A stretch of 64,000 nt of DNA from Fibrobacterota bacterium (GCA_023436145.1 JAEZKP010000021.1:19852-83851), one strand, 5' to 3'; shown: positions 54,201-61,992, counted from the stretch's first letter. Numbers and translations: made by a program. Notes: generated by a model not told the origin, from the letters alone.

Positions 54201-54360
54201 TTACCGGATTATCAGAAGTTAATGCAGAAGGAGCAAAAGGTTCCTCATCCAAAGGATGAAATCCCTCAATTCTGGGCTTCTCAAATTTTAGTCCCTGCCC
54301 GGATACCGAAAAGAATAAGGCGCAGAAAAGTATAGTTAATAAAGAGTAATTTTTACTCAA
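48208..54360 (-). CDS. sprA: SprA, type 9 secretion outer-membrane translocon
   Basis: A 2050-aa protein (Flavobacterium SprA, by recollection, is about 2400 aa). A signal peptide (LLTILFCALFFSVSGQG) is followed by the diagnostic N-terminal SprA block: SINGSLTITMGFDNS, DYQFSISGSIGRLISVNISADN, KIHYKESKPGELEDEIIQEVEAGW and GLFGIKVRSQLGPLSLTSVISHERGEA. A later domain has LLGKYQDSLIYKSS and EYARSFMNPNPEGRAYIDDFEDSK. The C-terminus contains many long strands, consistent with its giant 36-strand pore. SprA forms the channel through which T9SS cargo passes. The start is UUG with AGGGGAG upstream; the SUMF1-like gene ends 1 base before it. Confidence 0.95.
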   Translation of the reverse strand: MSKNYSLLTILFCALFFSVSGQGLKFEKPRIEGFHPLDEEPFAPSALTSDNPVILKVEFKENVFKDTAIIDFEKRQITFRRYDDLGFRLWEYHYKELSDYLLERRNFALLKGWKSGISVSRDDAAKSKSSVMKFQWEAPVHYPSWAQRVIGTDPPRLSINGSLTITMGFDNSTFVESAIDKKHDSNTGFDFQVDYQFSISGSIGRLISVNISADNQNEFAISDVFKNFKIHYKESKPGELEDEIIQEVEAGWTGFQMPGTELSGYSESNEGLFGIKVRSQLGPLSLTSVISHERGEAVKSKFSPTKGSEERVITEEDYVANKFFFLDNRYRRFYNRKYAPGAPANTPAAPVVDTLIVWRSVKSGDMLIDTATLDNENQRQAFVRLYRDRNYFLNETEGWIRFADTPDISNSFIAIYLRAKDPSFNKGKIIEITEKDTIWNLWVLKPKDPIDSASSNLDTSRFHLMWRNVYEMDATDADNKFRIVQKTIDDDNEREENENSKKFGDILGISKDGIMSKDKPHIFDKSNGYLIIPPFDTSFFGNEPFRNPLLGKYQDSLIYKSSKEVLHRNNYTPFYKIYTESSTKQTSFNLGWDVMDGEVVKADGVILQRNVDYILDNSSGEMELVSPAAKNAEEITVEYQRSAMFVPEKKVFFGTRGELKLPFISEGSFAGLSFLYQNVKVNDKIPQLEQEPYNKGLLDFNIRIDLNPEWMTGLVNKIPLINTTAESKLILDVEYARSFMNPNPEGRAYIDDFEDSKKSSILPTNASLWHQASPPFYDSLTPDSLHRYPPAWDFYWFTPKDKDKDYNVRIRDVRDILTNVATTDANDYESVLRLHCIPSPDSRYNHRYNTSWAGIMTPVWAKDKTEEQYFEFIISAAGGFKGKGKLLIQMGTMREDLSIRGGPPNRVEDTEDPTLIFDPTKTDSKRDNGLDTTKNDTLEYYVIPGLYQQWDTLRFGDELLGPDKWDPGRDNFYKYYGDDGEVKNRRYSNRKQGDAELSSEDINNDYIVYTHKNESYFQYTIDLGNDSAPIIDKNANVKHNNGWRKYRVPLKEVIKDFDIRNTFGNPSWTNIEMVRLIWTGFDSTGLNQEHQLILADLQFVGSEWLPLYDTVGTKIEAGSINNKDDNFYRAQVANEPLVLVDKDKNDDDETETSLRLNFKNMKPGDTALVTRTYSFHQLNISAYEQLSLAFYGRNPDGSATKGALLYEGKVDFVFRFGSDDSTYYEYRSDIYSGWQEVKIDLRKIAALKDSFIISNSDTVPIEISTQYGKALLRVVSKAAQRQPNFSRIQWVGIGVMRDGDDINPHNSYGEIWVNEMIVRGIDKLSGRAIRANLTTQWADFISLSGNLTFTDGDFRKMTDNTIQRQNSVLSTSISSSMNLNKFLPQDWGISLPVGGNYNSSVTRPQLKSNSDVSLTDANGQSDNIWELLMDKHSLSRHYQQKSTSISSYINFDKTKNNDNPLLNLTVDRLSGGFRYNTNKSVNRQGPSREKDADYKITSESHTYSGNLKYDLTPDDPPSWTTWRPFESGPSKLSEYQFSLLPESFQIDLIDANQSSVYNTDTKRNTSSTKYTFDVKHGLSLLYAPIAPLLEFNYALNISRDLQKYADGSGREMLDKVFSLYKGNSTFAKHYFILEGEKYRTQSAKINLEPKIFDWLSTSADYSSDYRGDIVSYISDSTGYISADVKSTLSFDANFNFDVALKNLMDITSKSRLSKFFAGIDSFFNAVKFNSVSFSYTADQELINNYMKKEIIGSGIDFLKYQLGMKGKDFRSFLKGDMDDYFLGGMRYRASMHDKLDLYRQDRRTSDQRFTISTGLSISAPFQLSLSPISLSWSRGFEVIPDTSFFDTTITFPDFSLGLRTSSLIKMPLIKDILQSLELNSNLNLKKSYGNKNGIDPDTTNEFGMSPLVGLQGVIKKWPVNFSYRSKISRSKSFTKNLVTSQIRSGGHELDISYRIERNSRLSEINLLRWKIPVRGKTTMGLTGYRDIKVELNNNGQSKRNEVSYSIKPYLSYIFTDNITGNFEYTHGSVKVNEEITKTRKLALIATIQFN

Positions 54361-54361
54361 T

Positions 54362-55618
54362 TTAGCGTTTGCTCCCCTTCTGAACCTTTTTCAGATCATC
54401 TCCAGATTGATCCGGTATATCAGAACAACACCGAAACCCCACCGGGTTATGCTGGTTTTCAGGAAAATAGCTGTACCGTTTTTCAGAACATCCACTCTGA
54501 GGCCCACTCTCCCAAAACCCTCCCATTACATAATAAAACTGCCGGTTAGCCGTCGCTTTTGTACTTGTCCATTCCAGAAGACTGCCAGACATGTCATAAG
54601 CACCAAAAAAGCTTCTGCATTCCGGCCTGCTCCCCGAAACAGAAACTTTCTGATCATGAGTTGCACATGCATAACGCTCATACTCCTGTCCGTAAGGATA
54701 AGACCAGGTGTGTGGGCCGCTACAGGCTAACATCCACTCTTCTGATGTACACAACCGTTTCCCAACAGAATAACATGAATCCATAGCCTGATAAAGAGAT
54801 ATGTAGGATTTTGGAATAACACCCTTCTGATTGGGCCACTCATATCGATCAATACAGAATTTGGAACCACCAATACTCACCAGCTCCATGCCGGGTAAAC
54901 AGGGCGATTCTTTACTTAATACCTCGATCTCATAGTATTCTTCCCTCATCTCCATCTGATGCCCGCAGGAATCTGTGGCCTTAAACTGCAAAGTAGAGGT
55001 CGAACTAACAGCTATCTCGCTTCCCTGGTATTCAATCCACTGCTGATCACCGGCAAAGCGATAAAAAATATTACATTCCTTATTGGCAACCATAGAAACA
55101 GATACCGCTTTTCGATGCAGACCTCCGGAGGGGTCCGGATACACCCATAGAGTAGCTGTGTCCTCAGCGCAACGATCAACTACAGAAAGAACCGGATCAG
55201 AACTATCTGCACTGCTGACATCAACCGTATCTCTCTTCAGAGAATCCTGTTTTACTACTGTATCAACTTTTGCGGGGATAACAGCCTTTTTCCTGGGCTT
55301 GATTTTTTCGAGCGTATCAATCCGGTTCGATTGAGAATCCACATCCACTGAATCAGGTATTTTTACACTATCCTCAACTGTGGTGTCTGGTATTTCAGTA
55401 ACAGAACTGGTAGTGTCCGCTATTGGAATTTTTACTGTTTTCTGCAGCCCCTGTTTATGACCGTTCCAATAAAGGAAAAAGAAAAACAATAATAAGAACA
55501 GAAGCAGTAATAATAAAGCCCATTTTACCCATTTACTGCTGGTTTTTTGAGATTTTTCATTTAAACGCTTTTGCACAATACCGCTACCGGTTCCTGTTTG
55601 CTGAAATGACCTTATCAA
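54362..55618 (-). CDS. membrane protein with SUMF1/FGE-type domain (GldK/GldJ-like fold)
   Basis: A 418-aa protein with a cytoplasmic basic N-terminus, one very hydrophobic membrane helix (KWALLLLLLFLLLFFFFLYW), a Thr/Asp/Val-rich linker (residues 60-140) and a periplasmic part. From about residue 240 it is a formylglycine-generating-enzyme-type fold: CLPGMELVSIGGSKFCIDRYEWPN, KRLCTSEEWMLACSG, YPYGQEYE, GAYDMSGSLLEWTS and HNPVGFRCCSD. GldK and GldJ of the T9SS ring have the same fold, and the gene directly precedes sprA, so a secretion-apparatus role is plausible; by family alone it could be unrelated. A UUG start overlaps the folP stop (TTGA). A later GTG start is also possible. Confidence 0.78.
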   Translation of the reverse strand: MIRSFQQTGTGSGIVQKRLNEKSQKTSSKWVKWALLLLLLFLLLFFFFLYWNGHKQGLQKTVKIPIADTTSSVTEIPDTTVEDSVKIPDSVDVDSQSNRIDTLEKIKPRKKAVIPAKVDTVVKQDSLKRDTVDVSSADSSDPVLSVVDRCAEDTATLWVYPDPSGGLHRKAVSVSMVANKECNIFYRFAGDQQWIEYQGSEIAVSSTSTLQFKATDSCGHQMEMREEYYEIEVLSKESPCLPGMELVSIGGSKFCIDRYEWPNQKGVIPKSYISLYQAMDSCYSVGKRLCTSEEWMLACSGPHTWSYPYGQEYERYACATHDQKVSVSGSRPECRSFFGAYDMSGSLLEWTSTKATANRQFYYVMGGFWESGPQSGCSEKRYSYFPENQHNPVGFRCCSDIPDQSGDDLKKVQKGSKR

Positions 55619-56460
55619 AAATGGTCTATTGGCAGATTATTTTCAATAACTGAAAATACCTTAAGAAAATCTGCTGTTTCCCTGACATCATGAACCCTGA
55701 AAATACGCGCCCCCCTGTAGTAGGCTGATGCAACCGTACCCAGTGTCCCCCACAGCCTTTGTTCGACCTCTCTACCGGTTATCCTGCCGATAAAAGACTT
55801 CCTCGATGTCCCAATAAGTACAGTATATCCAGTATTGGTAAACTCTGAGATCCCCTGAAGCAGTTCAACATTCTGTTGGGCAGTTTTCGCAAATCCAATC
55901 CCAGGATCAATAATGATTTTTTCCTTCTTAACACCAGCAGCGGTAAACTCTGAAACCGCCCCTAACAACTCTTCCCTGACTTCCATAGTCAAATTTTTAT
56001 AGGAAGTATGCTGCTGCATTGTCTGTGGCGTACCCCTGCTATGCATTAACACCACGGTACAACCTCGTTGTGCAACCACAGAAGCCATCCGACTGTCAAA
56101 GCGACCGGCACTTATATCATTAATCCAACTAGCCCCAGCATCAATTGCCGCCTCTGCAACTTCTGACCATGTAGTATCGATACTGATCGGGCCTTTAAAG
56201 TATTTACCGACTTTCTCCACTACAGGAAGAATTCTGTGTAACTCCTCTGCGGCAGTTATCTGAACAGCACCAGGACGGCTGGATGCGCCTCCGATATCGA
56301 TGATATCTGCACCCTGTTCAACCAATTTCAATGCATACTCTACCGCCGCATCAATAGAATTATAGCAACCACCATCGTAAAAAGAATCAGGAGTGATATT
56401 TACAATACCCATCAAGGCAAAAGACTTCCGGGTGAAAATAATTTCGTTTCGGTCTGTCAT
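55615..56460 (-). CDS. folP: dihydropteroate synthase
   Basis: A 281-aa enzyme that joins p-aminobenzoate and hydroxymethyl-dihydropterin pyrophosphate in folate synthesis. The motifs are clear: ALMGIVNITPDSFYDGG, DIIDIGGASSRPGA, ISIDTTW, INDISAG, VLMHSRGTPQTMQ, IIIDPGIGFAKTAQQN, IGTSRKSFIG and RVHDV. Its stop overlaps the UUG start of the SUMF1-like membrane protein by 4 bases. It follows ftsH after 87 bases that hold a hairpin. Confidence 0.96.
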   Translation of the reverse strand: MTDRNEIIFTRKSFALMGIVNITPDSFYDGGCYNSIDAAVEYALKLVEQGADIIDIGGASSRPGAVQITAAEELHRILPVVEKVGKYFKGPISIDTTWSEVAEAAIDAGASWINDISAGRFDSRMASVVAQRGCTVVLMHSRGTPQTMQQHTSYKNLTMEVREELLGAVSEFTAAGVKKEKIIIDPGIGFAKTAQQNVELLQGISEFTNTGYTVLIGTSRKSFIGRITGREVEQRLWGTLGTVASAYYRGARIFRVHDVRETADFLKVFSVIENNLPIDHF

Positions 56461-56484
56461 AATATTGTTCCCATAAATAGATCA

Positions 56485-56513
56485 GGACTTTGACCCATAG
56501 AGGGTCAAAGTCC
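56485..56513 (-). other. 12-bp hairpin between ftsH and folP
   Basis: GGACTTTGACCC and GGGTCAAAGTCC form a perfect 12-bp stem with a 5-base loop. On the minus strand it is followed by TGATCTATTTA, a poor U-tract. It may be a weak terminator or an RNA-stabilising element that sets folP expression apart from ftsH. Confidence 0.6.
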
Positions 56514-56547
56514 TTATTAAATGTTTCTGAAAGTATTTTACAATCGG

Positions 56548-58635
56548 TTACACGCTGGTTTTCTCAGATGCTTTTCCAGATTCCATACTGTCCAGTACTG
56601 GTGCAACCACGGGTTCAGGCCCCACGGTTACGGTGTTAGTATGGCGGATATAGGTTCGGCTCTTTTTGGCAGTCTGAAGAGTATCACCATTAATCACTTT
56701 CATGATCTCTTCACGATCCAACAGCTCATGTTCCAGTAAAGCCTGAGCGAGTCTTTCCAGCTGATCCTTATGAGCAACAAGAATGTCCCTGGACCGCTGC
56801 AGTTGCTCTTCGATCATCTTGCGCATCAAAGAGTCGATTGCTTCAGCAGTTTTGTCGGAATAATCCCGATGACGGGAGATTTCCCTTCCCAGAAAGATCT
56901 GCTCATCTTTCTCGCCATAGCTTATGGGTCCAAGCTCCTCGGTCATACCATAATCACATATCAACTTACGGATCAGACTGGTAGCCTGCTTAATATCGCT
57001 TGCGGCACCAGTAGTCTGATGGTTGAAGACCAACTCCTCAGCCATGCGTCCACCCAGCATAATACAGATACGATCAAGGATATACTGTTTAGTGTAACTG
57101 TGCTTATCCTCCCATGGAAGAGAGAAAGTGACACCCAAAGCCCGTCCCCGGGGAATGATAGTGACCTTGTGTAAAGGATCTGCCTCTTCACAATAGATAT
57201 TACATATAGCATGCCCCGCCTCGTGATAGGCAGTCAGAGTTTTCTCTTTATCAGAAAGAACCATACTCTTTCGCTCCGCTCCCATCATTACCTTGTCCTT
57301 GGCTTCTTCAAAATCAAGCATAGTCACAACATCCTGACCAAATCGGGCAGCCATCAGTGCTGCTTCATTAACCAGATTTGCCAGATCAGCCCCCACAAAC
57401 CCTGGAGTACCACGAGCAATAGTGTTTAATTCCACATCTGGAGAGAGAGGAATACTTTTAGTATGCACTTTAAGAATTCCCTCACGCCCCTTCACATCAG
57501 GAATATCCACCACTATCTGTCGGTCAAAACGCCCTGGTCTTAAGAGTGCAGGATCAAGCACGTCGGGACGGTTTGTGGCGGCTATAAGTATGACACCAGA
57601 GTTCACCTCAAAACCATCCATCTCTACAAGCATCTGGTTTAAAGTCTGCTCGCGCTCATCATGTCCACCTCCCAAACCGGCACCCCTCTGGCGACCTACA
57701 GCATCTATTTCATCTATGAAAATGATACAGGGAGAATTCCGTTTTGCAGTTTCGAAAAGATCCCTAACCCTGGAAGCTCCCACTCCCACAAACATCTCCA
57801 CAAAATCCGATCCGCTCATCGATAAAAACGGTACACCCGCTTCCCCGGCAACGCATCGGGCCAAAAGAGTCTTACCAGTTCCGGGAGGCCCCAGAAGCAG
57901 CACCCCTTTGGGAATTTTACCCCCCAGACGCTTGAACTTTTTGGGATCTTTGAGAAAGTCAATAATTTCCTGGAGCTCCACTTTGGCTTCTTCCACACCA
58001 GCTGCATCAGCAAAAGTGATCTGAGGCCGATCCATGGCATGCAATTTCGCCCGACTCTTGCCAAAGGAAAAGACCCCCTTCTGTCCGGCCTGCATCTGCC
58101 GAATCATAAAAAGCCAGAAAAGAATCATCAATGCCCACGGAAGTATGCTTATAAGAATATCCCCCCAGTTCATCTTCTCCTGCTCAAAAGTATACTGCAA
58201 TCCAGCTTTATCCCACGAAGAAATCATCTCTGAATCCACAAACGGAAGATTCACCACGAAGTTTTTGTTTAAAGGAGTGTTCTTTTTAAGTGATGCGATC
58301 TTGAAAAGAGATGAAGGGTCTTCTACCTCTCCATAAAAAACCGCCCTGTTTAGTCCTTTCTGCACAACATTAGCATCTACAATTTTTATTTCAGGGTTAG
58401 CCAAAGCCTCCTGAAACTGACTGTAGGTGAGTTTCACCTCTTTCTGGGTTCCATACCCTTCAACAGATCGCAAAGCAAATATCACTGCAACTGTAATTGC
58501 CAGCCACATCAAAATGGTCTTACCAGGATCTCTGCGACCCTTTTTTGCACCATCATTGTCTTTTTGTTTTCTGCGACCCGCAGAAGAAGCCTGACGGGAA
58601 TCTCCGCCTTTCTGCTTTTTGTCTTCCAGTGTCAA
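56548..58635 (-). CDS. ftsH: ATP-dependent zinc metalloprotease FtsH
   Basis: A 695-aa protein with two membrane helices (one near residue 45, the second near 165, ILISILPWALMILFWLFMI), the AAA+ module (GPPGTGKTLLA Walker A; IIFIDEIDAVGRQRG Walker B; the SRH with RPGRFDRQI) and the M41 protease domain with HEAGH (471-475) as zinc ligands and the third ligand in the DIKQATS region. It degrades misassembled membrane proteins and short-lived regulators. The start is UUG with GGAGG 5 bases upstream. It is separate from the tilS gene, which lies 366 bases upstream. Confidence 0.97.
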   Translation of the reverse strand: MTLEDKKQKGGDSRQASSAGRRKQKDNDGAKKGRRDPGKTILMWLAITVAVIFALRSVEGYGTQKEVKLTYSQFQEALANPEIKIVDANVVQKGLNRAVFYGEVEDPSSLFKIASLKKNTPLNKNFVVNLPFVDSEMISSWDKAGLQYTFEQEKMNWGDILISILPWALMILFWLFMIRQMQAGQKGVFSFGKSRAKLHAMDRPQITFADAAGVEEAKVELQEIIDFLKDPKKFKRLGGKIPKGVLLLGPPGTGKTLLARCVAGEAGVPFLSMSGSDFVEMFVGVGASRVRDLFETAKRNSPCIIFIDEIDAVGRQRGAGLGGGHDEREQTLNQMLVEMDGFEVNSGVILIAATNRPDVLDPALLRPGRFDRQIVVDIPDVKGREGILKVHTKSIPLSPDVELNTIARGTPGFVGADLANLVNEAALMAARFGQDVVTMLDFEEAKDKVMMGAERKSMVLSDKEKTLTAYHEAGHAICNIYCEEADPLHKVTIIPRGRALGVTFSLPWEDKHSYTKQYILDRICIMLGGRMAEELVFNHQTTGAASDIKQATSLIRKLICDYGMTEELGPISYGEKDEQIFLGREISRHRDYSDKTAEAIDSLMRKMIEEQLQRSRDILVAHKDQLERLAQALLEHELLDREEIMKVINGDTLQTAKKSRTYIRHTNTVTVGPEPVVAPVLDSMESGKASEKTSV

Positions 58636-59001
58636 CGAGTCCTCCGAATATGAAAAATGAAAAAATATTATCCAGATAAGCTGTTTTTTAATCCGCCACT
58701 TATTGCACCCGCCAGGCGATCAGTCATTCCGGTTATGCTTCGCTTGCCGGTAAATAGCAGACATACTTTTTGTGCTCAGAAAATGTGCACATTGTATACA
58801 ATTCGTTTTTCTTGAGCATATATTCAGGATTGCCCACAAAAAGTCTTCTATCCTAATCCGGGTTACCTGATGTCGGGATACAGACTAATTTACTGCTCCA
58901 GAAAGATAGTACTACGATTGCAGTCTGGTACTATTTTAACTTTTTTAAATTTCCAGTCCTGCTAGCTCTGGCACTTAATTCCAGTTTGAATCAACCTAAG
59001 A
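58636..59001. other. 366 gene-free bases between tilS and ftsH
   Basis: No gene is supported. The region holds the end of the tilS transcript, a leader for ftsH, a 12-base perfect palindrome at 58791-58802 and a small hairpin CCGG...CCGG around 58730-58752. It is AT-rich with no obvious terminator. Confidence 0.4.
58791..58802 (-). promoter_or_regulatory. perfect palindrome ATTGTATACAAT, candidate operator
   Basis: A 12-base exact palindrome about 155 bases before the ftsH start. The shape TTGTATACAA is typical of dimeric repressor sites, such as those of GntR-type regulators, but no such regulator is encoded nearby. It could be a chance event. Confidence 0.35.
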
Positions 59002-60378
59002 TTATATATTATTACCAATGGCTTTCGAAGCTATTTTTATTATATGACGGCTTGATTTGCTCACTGCACATTGCTGATTAAGCCGGATTCCCGGTATCCA
59101 CAAGACTTTGTTACTTCCATCCACCACGACCCCAGCCCGTGAACGAACCACTTTCGGAAAACCCTGCTTGGCCAGAAAGCGAAGGACACTGGTGGAAGTA
59201 GCTCGTCCCTTAGGACAAAAAACGTCTTCGGTATCCACCCGGCGATATATTAATGAATCCCCACTAATAGCATCTCTGTCCATAAAAACTGACCATCTAT
59301 CCTCACATCCCGTTGCATCTGAACCACTTACTTCTGTAACCGTAAAATCAATGTTCCGTGTATGACATTGAACAACACCGGGAATCGGAATTTTGCAAAA
59401 CAGTTCCTCTGTGGTATTTTTTCCTTTACTAAAGTAGACAATGCCTCCGGCAGGATTATACTGCCACTTTGCTGGTAATAAAAAAGTCCTGGAGCACTTT
59501 GAGTTAACAAATAACCTACCGACATGAAAACGGTCTGCAGGAATACCATGCTTCTCAAAAAGGAATTTCAATCCTTCTGAAGCAATCTCTCTGTGCAGAA
59601 ATCCTTTAGTATTGACAGCAAAACTTTCATCGGAATCCTCCACTACAAATTCCTCAACCCAATCATGAATCTGTTTCTCAATGATTGTCCAGGCATCCTG
59701 CATCTGCAAAGATAATGTGGTCATCCTCTTAACTGCATCCGACTGATACCGGGTGATTACCGGGAGAAGTTCATGACGAATAAAATTGCGACTCAAAGAG
59801 ATATCAGCATTAGATGAATCGTTCCGAAATGGGATACACTTTGAATTCAGCCACTGGAGAAGTTCACTTTTTGTAATAAAAAGAAGTGGCCTTATTACCC
59901 CGTCTTCCCTCACTGGAAGTATCCCGCGCATCCCTTTTATACCTGCACCCCGCAACATCCTGAAAAGCAAAGTCTCAGCCTGATCATCAGCAGTATGACC
60001 GGTTGCAATAAAATCAAAACTGCTGCTCTCCAGAATCGAATGAAGAAACTTATACCGCTCCTGCCTGGCCCACTGCTCAATTCCAGAATCTGTAAGCTTA
60101 TGTCCGCTGAGTCGTTTGAGAAAAAATGGAAGATCCAGATCTGCGGCAATTCTACGGACCAACTGCTCATCTCCATCCGATTCGTTCTCCCTGAGGCCAT
60201 GATTAATGTGGGCGATAGCCAGTTTTTTAATTCGCAGTTTTTCCTGCAGATCTTTAAGAAGATGAATTAAAGCCACAGAATCACTTCCACCACTGACTGC
60301 AGCTAACACTGTCTTATCCGCCGACAGATAAGTACGCCAGAAACCGTAGATTTTATCGGTTATTGAAGCGGAAGACAT
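59002..60378 (-). CDS. tilS: tRNA(Ile)-lysidine synthase
   Basis: A 458-aa enzyme that converts C34 of the CAU-anticodon tRNA-Ile to lysidine so that it reads AUA. The PP-loop ATPase motif is SGGSDS (29-34), with HINHGLRENESDGDEQLV, TGHTADDQAETLLFRMLRGAG, RPLLFITKSELLQWL and SNADISLSRNFIRHELLPVI, all typical. The C-terminal TilS domain ends with KVLWIPGIRLNQ. A tRNA gene with a CAT anticodon lies 25 bases before the start on the same strand. Confidence 0.95.
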   Translation of the reverse strand: MSSASITDKIYGFWRTYLSADKTVLAAVSGGSDSVALIHLLKDLQEKLRIKKLAIAHINHGLRENESDGDEQLVRRIAADLDLPFFLKRLSGHKLTDSGIEQWARQERYKFLHSILESSSFDFIATGHTADDQAETLLFRMLRGAGIKGMRGILPVREDGVIRPLLFITKSELLQWLNSKCIPFRNDSSNADISLSRNFIRHELLPVITRYQSDAVKRMTTLSLQMQDAWTIIEKQIHDWVEEFVVEDSDESFAVNTKGFLHREIASEGLKFLFEKHGIPADRFHVGRLFVNSKCSRTFLLPAKWQYNPAGGIVYFSKGKNTTEELFCKIPIPGVVQCHTRNIDFTVTEVSGSDATGCEDRWSVFMDRDAISGDSLIYRRVDTEDVFCPKGRATSTSVLRFLAKQGFPKVVRSRAGVVVDGSNKVLWIPGIRLNQQCAVSKSSRHIIKIASKAIGNNI

Positions 60379-60403
60379 ACATTTTTTATTCAGGAAAGAG
60401 AGA

Positions 60404-60477
60404 TAGCAGCGGAGGGAATTGAACCCCCGACACGTGGATTATGATTCCACTGCTCTGACCGACTGAGCTACGCTGCC
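60404..60477 (-). tRNA. tRNA with anticodon CAT (Met elongator, possibly Ile2)
   Basis: A 74-base cloverleaf on the minus strand. The acceptor is GGCAGCG/CGCTGCT with a G-U first pair and discriminator A; the anticodon stem GTGGA/TCCAC encloses the loop ATCATAA (anticodon CAT); the T arm is GGGGG-TTCAATT-CCCTC. CCA is not encoded. The anticodon allows elongator Met or, if modified by TilS, Ile2. The GGC start and the A4-U69 and G5-C68 pairs look more like elongator Met, whereas E. coli Ile2 has C4-G69 and C5-G68. It is not initiator, which would lack the first acceptor pair. Confidence 0.92.
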
Positions 60478-60576
60478 AGAATTAAGTAGTTATTAAAAAT
60501 AGAATGCAGCAAAAAAAATGTCAATAAACAAATCGCTGAGCTTTCTCTGAAGGTATAACTGTAAGTATAGCCAAAT

Positions 60577-60613
60577 ATAAAAAAGGCGTTTCTGCCAGAA
60601 ACAGAAGCGCCTT
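60577..60613 (-). terminator. rho-independent terminator of the pilin gene
   Basis: On the minus strand AGGCGCTTCTG and CAGAAACGCCT form a stem with one mismatch, followed by TTTTTT. It lies 52 bases after the pilin stop and before the tRNA. Confidence 0.8.
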
Positions 60614-60664
60614 TAATAAGGAACTCAACTTAAATTAATCGCCGGTTCCTCTGGAACCTGTAAT

Positions 60665-61096
60665 TTAATCTTTAAAATTGGGCACATATTTTTCCCAGTC
60701 AGCCGGAACAGTATGAGAAACCTTACTTTCACTACTTACAGCACTTGATGGTCCTGGAGTCCCGGCAGCGAAAGAACCCACTTTTTTTCCCGTTCTTACT
60801 GCTGAAGCAAATGTTGCGCTGGCTGCATCACCTCCAGCAGAGTAGTTAAACCATTTACTAGTTGAATCGGGATCTTCAAATGCCAGGTTAGCGATAGTTG
60901 CAGAGCATTCACCCTTTTCTGCGACATAGGCCATCTGTGCATGCTCCCAGGATCCCAGAACAATGGGGATCTCGCCTATTTTTGCCTTGGTAATTACATC
61001 TGTCAATTTTGGAATAGCCAGCACCGCCAGAACACCCATAATCACGATAACCACCATCAGCTCGATCAATGTGAAACCTTTGTTTGAACGTACCAT
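60665..61096 (-). CDS. type IV pilin-like / pseudopilin protein
   Basis: A 143-aa protein with a textbook prepilin leader: MVRSNKG cleaved before FTLIELMVVIVIMGVLAVLAIPKL, including the Glu at mature position 5. The rest is a short globular domain with a Ser/Ala-rich C-terminal tail. It could be a major pilin or a GspG-like pseudopilin; the short length and the absence of secretion genes nearby leave this open. GAGGAGG before the ATG at 61096 fixes the start, so the longer frame to 61180 is not used. A strong terminator follows. Confidence 0.85.
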   Translation of the reverse strand: MVRSNKGFTLIELMVVIVIMGVLAVLAIPKLTDVITKAKIGEIPIVLGSWEHAQMAYVAEKGECSATIANLAFEDPDSTSKWFNYSAGGDAASATFASAVRTGKKVGSFAAGTPGPSSAVSSESKVSHTVPADWEKYVPNFKD

Positions 61097-61311
61097 ACAT
61101 AACCTCCTCAATAAAGTTGATAAATCTGATTTTCTATACAATTGAATTACGGACGATTTCATCATCTGCCAGTCAGACATCCCCCTTTCATTTACTTTGC
61201 TGCCTAACAGATGCGCAACTTCTACTAAAAGTATACAGCCAAAACAGTCCTGAATTCAAGCGTTTTAATAGAATTGCCTTCTTTTGTTCTAACCCGTTTA
61301 AATTTATCTAA

Positions 61312-61992
61312 TTACTTTCCAGGCTGCTCCATCTCCCTTCTATGATGGAATTCGCGGATCTTTACTGCCAGATGGGCACGGACTTCCGGATTTTCACTGG
61401 CTTCATATGTCAAAATCAGAAATTCTTCGGCATTTCTTCGAAGTCCAGCCCTGGCATACATGGCAGCTGCAATTGCGGCCAGTTTATCTGCAGGTGCCCC
61501 TTTCACCCTGGATGCCAAAGCCATATACTCGGCAGCGATTTTCTGCTGATCATAATACTTATAATAAAGTAGACTCAGATAAAACGGTACGTTCCACTTT
61601 TTGTCTCCAATATGAAAAAGTCCTCTCTCCAGAATAACTCTGGCCGCATGGGGATTACCACATACTTCAGGAAGCATTACACCTGCAAATTCATAGGCAG
61701 GATAAAATTGAGGGTTCAACTTGGTTACCAGATCCACCATTTTCACTAGCCAGGGATAGTTTTTATCGGTTAAATAGTGACTCCCAAAATAAAGCACAGT
61801 CCTGATCCAGAGCATGTGAGAAAAGGTTGCCTCAAAACCCAGTAAACCATATTTCACCAGCTCATTTTCGGGTACACTGGTCATACTCTCAGCTCTGATT
61901 TTCTGCCCGCAATACTCTGTGAGCGTCCTTTGGGAAAAAAATATCCCACAAGATACAATAACCAGAAGCAAAATTATCACTAACCGGGTCAT
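61312..61992 (-). CDS. membrane-anchored TPR-like protein of an ABC exporter operon
   Basis: A 226-aa protein: an N-terminal membrane anchor (MTRLVIILLLVIVSCGIFF), then about 190 residues of helices with TPR-like repeats (YGLLGFEATFSHMLWIRTVLYFGSHY; NPHAARVILERGLFHIG; AAAMYARAGLRRNAEEFLIL), predicted periplasmic. The ATG at 61992 overlaps the permease stop by 4 bases (ATGA) and has GGAAAAAG before it, so I used that start instead of 62061. It is probably an accessory of the transporter. Confidence 0.8.
   Translation of the reverse strand: MTRLVIILLLVIVSCGIFFSQRTLTEYCGQKIRAESMTSVPENELVKYGLLGFEATFSHMLWIRTVLYFGSHYLTDKNYPWLVKMVDLVTKLNPQFYPAYEFAGVMLPEVCGNPHAARVILERGLFHIGDKKWNVPFYLSLLYYKYYDQQKIAAEYMALASRVKGAPADKLAAIAAAMYARAGLRRNAEEFLILTYEASENPEVRAHLAVKIREFHHRREMEQPGK

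Noticed and set aside
60404..60477. Initiator tRNA-fMet
   Set aside because: There is pairing at 1-72 and the anticodon stem lacks the three G-C pairs of initiators.
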